Part shown: positions 5,691-6,331 of the stretch, in pieces
How positions within the stretch are numbered: the stretch's first letter is position 1
Layout of the letters: the number at the start of each line of letters is the position of its first letter
DNA from: Bryobacteraceae bacterium
Lineage (GTDB): Bacteria > Acidobacteriota > Terriglobia > Bryobacterales > Bryobacteraceae
Length of the DNA stretch: 6,331 nt
Assembly (NCBI GenBank): GCA_019686145.1
Contig: JADGHK010000156.1
Span: 1 to 6,331 of the forward strand
Direction of reading: 5' to 3'
Notes under the pieces: model-generated
The model's database searches: none
What the model was told of the DNA's origin: nothing
The model's input: the letters and a program-made list of their open reading frames with translations, nothing else
Made by a program: the position numbers and the translations under genes

Positions 5691-6331
5691 ATGTTCTCGA
5701 TGGAACGGCTCGCCCGCTGGCTCCCGGATCTGGTGATCATCACCATCGTGATGGCAATGCAGGTTCGCCTGTATCTTTGGGGCATTCGCTCCCGCCGCGT
5801 GCAGCAGTCCTTGATGTTGCGGTCCGCGATCATCGCCGGGTTTGCATTGAGCCTCCTCGCCCTGACGCTTTCCATCGCGATGAAGAGTCACATGCTGGCG
5901 CACCGTTTCGATACGTGGTGGGTCAGTTGGACTCGGGCGGTGGGTCTCATGCTGGGCACGCTCACCATCGGTTTGTTCATTTCCGTGCTCCTCTGGCGGC
6001 GCATTCCCTCCTTTCAACCGGAGCGCCGGGCTCTCCTGCTAACCGCGCGAACGGCGCTCTTCGGCGCCCCTTTCGCCGTGACCGGTTTCGGGGTGTTCGT
6101 GGAGAGAAATCGCTTTCACCTGCGTGAGGTTGACCTGCCTGTCCGGGGGCTTCCGCCGGATCTGTCCAATCTGCGCTTGATGCTGATTAGCGACATCCAT
6201 CTGAGCCCGTTCCTCTCAGAGCGGGAGCTTGCCCGGATCGTAGAAATGGCGAACGAATGTAAGCCTCATATAACATTTGTCACCGGCGACTTAATCTCCA
6301 ATCCGGGTGATCCGCTCGACGCATGCCTGCG
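5691..6331 (+). CDS. Membrane-anchored metallophosphoesterase, N-terminal part
   Basis: Partial gene: 213 residues are visible and the 3' end lies beyond the window. The N-terminal region is hydrophobic, with likely membrane segments at about residues 12-30, 44-64, 83-102 and perhaps 116-136. Then follows the start of a calcineurin-like metallophosphoesterase domain: LPPDLSNLRLMLISDIHLSP, with D168 and H170 as metal ligands, and FVTGDLI, with D200 as the bridging metal ligand. The later GNH and GHxH motifs would be off the right edge. The layout matches YkuE/YaeI-like proteins, in which a membrane anchor precedes a two-metal phosphoesterase; YkuE and YaeI-type enzymes act on envelope-related phosphoesters, but the substrate here is unknown. 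The start is uncertain: ATG 5691 is used, ATG 5700 is possible, and a TTG at 5673 has GGAG six nt upstream. It is separated from the preceding operon by 120 bp and a hairpin, so it is probably a separate transcription unit. Confidence 0.88.
   Translation, partial: MFSMERLARWLPDLVIITIVMAMQVRLYLWGIRSRRVQQSLMLRSAIIAGFALSLLALTLSIAMKSHMLAHRFDTWWVSWTRAVGLMLGTLTIGLFISVLLWRRIPSFQPERRALLLTARTALFGAPFAVTGFGVFVERNRFHLREVDLPVRGLPPDLSNLRLMLISDIHLSPFLSERELARIVEMANECKPHITFVTGDLISNPGDPLDACL

Noticed and set aside
5310..6017. 235-residue minus-strand open frame spanning the end of the aminotransferase, the gap and the phosphoesterase
   Set aside because: It is rich in His, Gln and Arg with no domain pattern and lies antisense to two recognisable proteins.

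Overview
The window is GC-rich bacterial chromosome. The gene families point to an Acidobacteria-like soil bacterium, perhaps Solibacter/Bryobacter-type. Three features support this: a planctomycete-type cytochrome (PSCyt1) with a secretion signal, a compact ECF sigma/zinc anti-sigma/exported-protein operon, and an SCP2-type thiolase paired with an OB-fold protein. The taxonomic placement is an inference from gene content, since there is no rRNA or other marker gene here. No tRNA, rRNA, CRISPR array, transposase, phage gene or broken gene was seen.

Left half, minus strand. At the left edge is the N-terminal part of an exported PSCyt1-type c-type cytochrome protein (1-355). Between it and the next gene lies a 165-bp gap with a perfect 10-bp inverted repeat (415-453). 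Then comes a three-gene operon read right to left: an ECF-type RNA polymerase sigma factor (2213-2797), a membrane-anchored zinc-finger anti-sigma factor (1650-2216) and an exported protein of unknown function with two similar beta-rich domains (521-1660). The sigma and anti-sigma genes overlap by ATGA, and the anti-sigma gene overlaps the exported-protein gene by 11 bp. The three products are therefore probably made together and form one envelope-signalling unit.

Right half, plus strand. Divergent from the sigma operon is a second compact operon: an SCP2-type thiolase (3020-4180), a 75-residue DUF35-like OB-fold protein with no zinc ribbon (4177-4404), and a fold-type I PLP aminotransferase (4401-5570). 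Both junctions are ATGA overlaps. The OB-fold protein probably partners the thiolase. The aminotransferase may supply or remove a 2-oxo acid or amino acid linked to the acyl-CoA chemistry, but its substrate cannot be read from the sequence. A GC-rich hairpin follows the operon. After it a membrane-anchored metallophosphoesterase (5691 onward) runs off the right edge.

Most of the window is ordinary. The items most worth a second look are the thiolase/OB-fold/aminotransferase cassette with its minimal DUF35 protein, and the unrecognised exported protein locked to an ECF sigma/anti-sigma pair.
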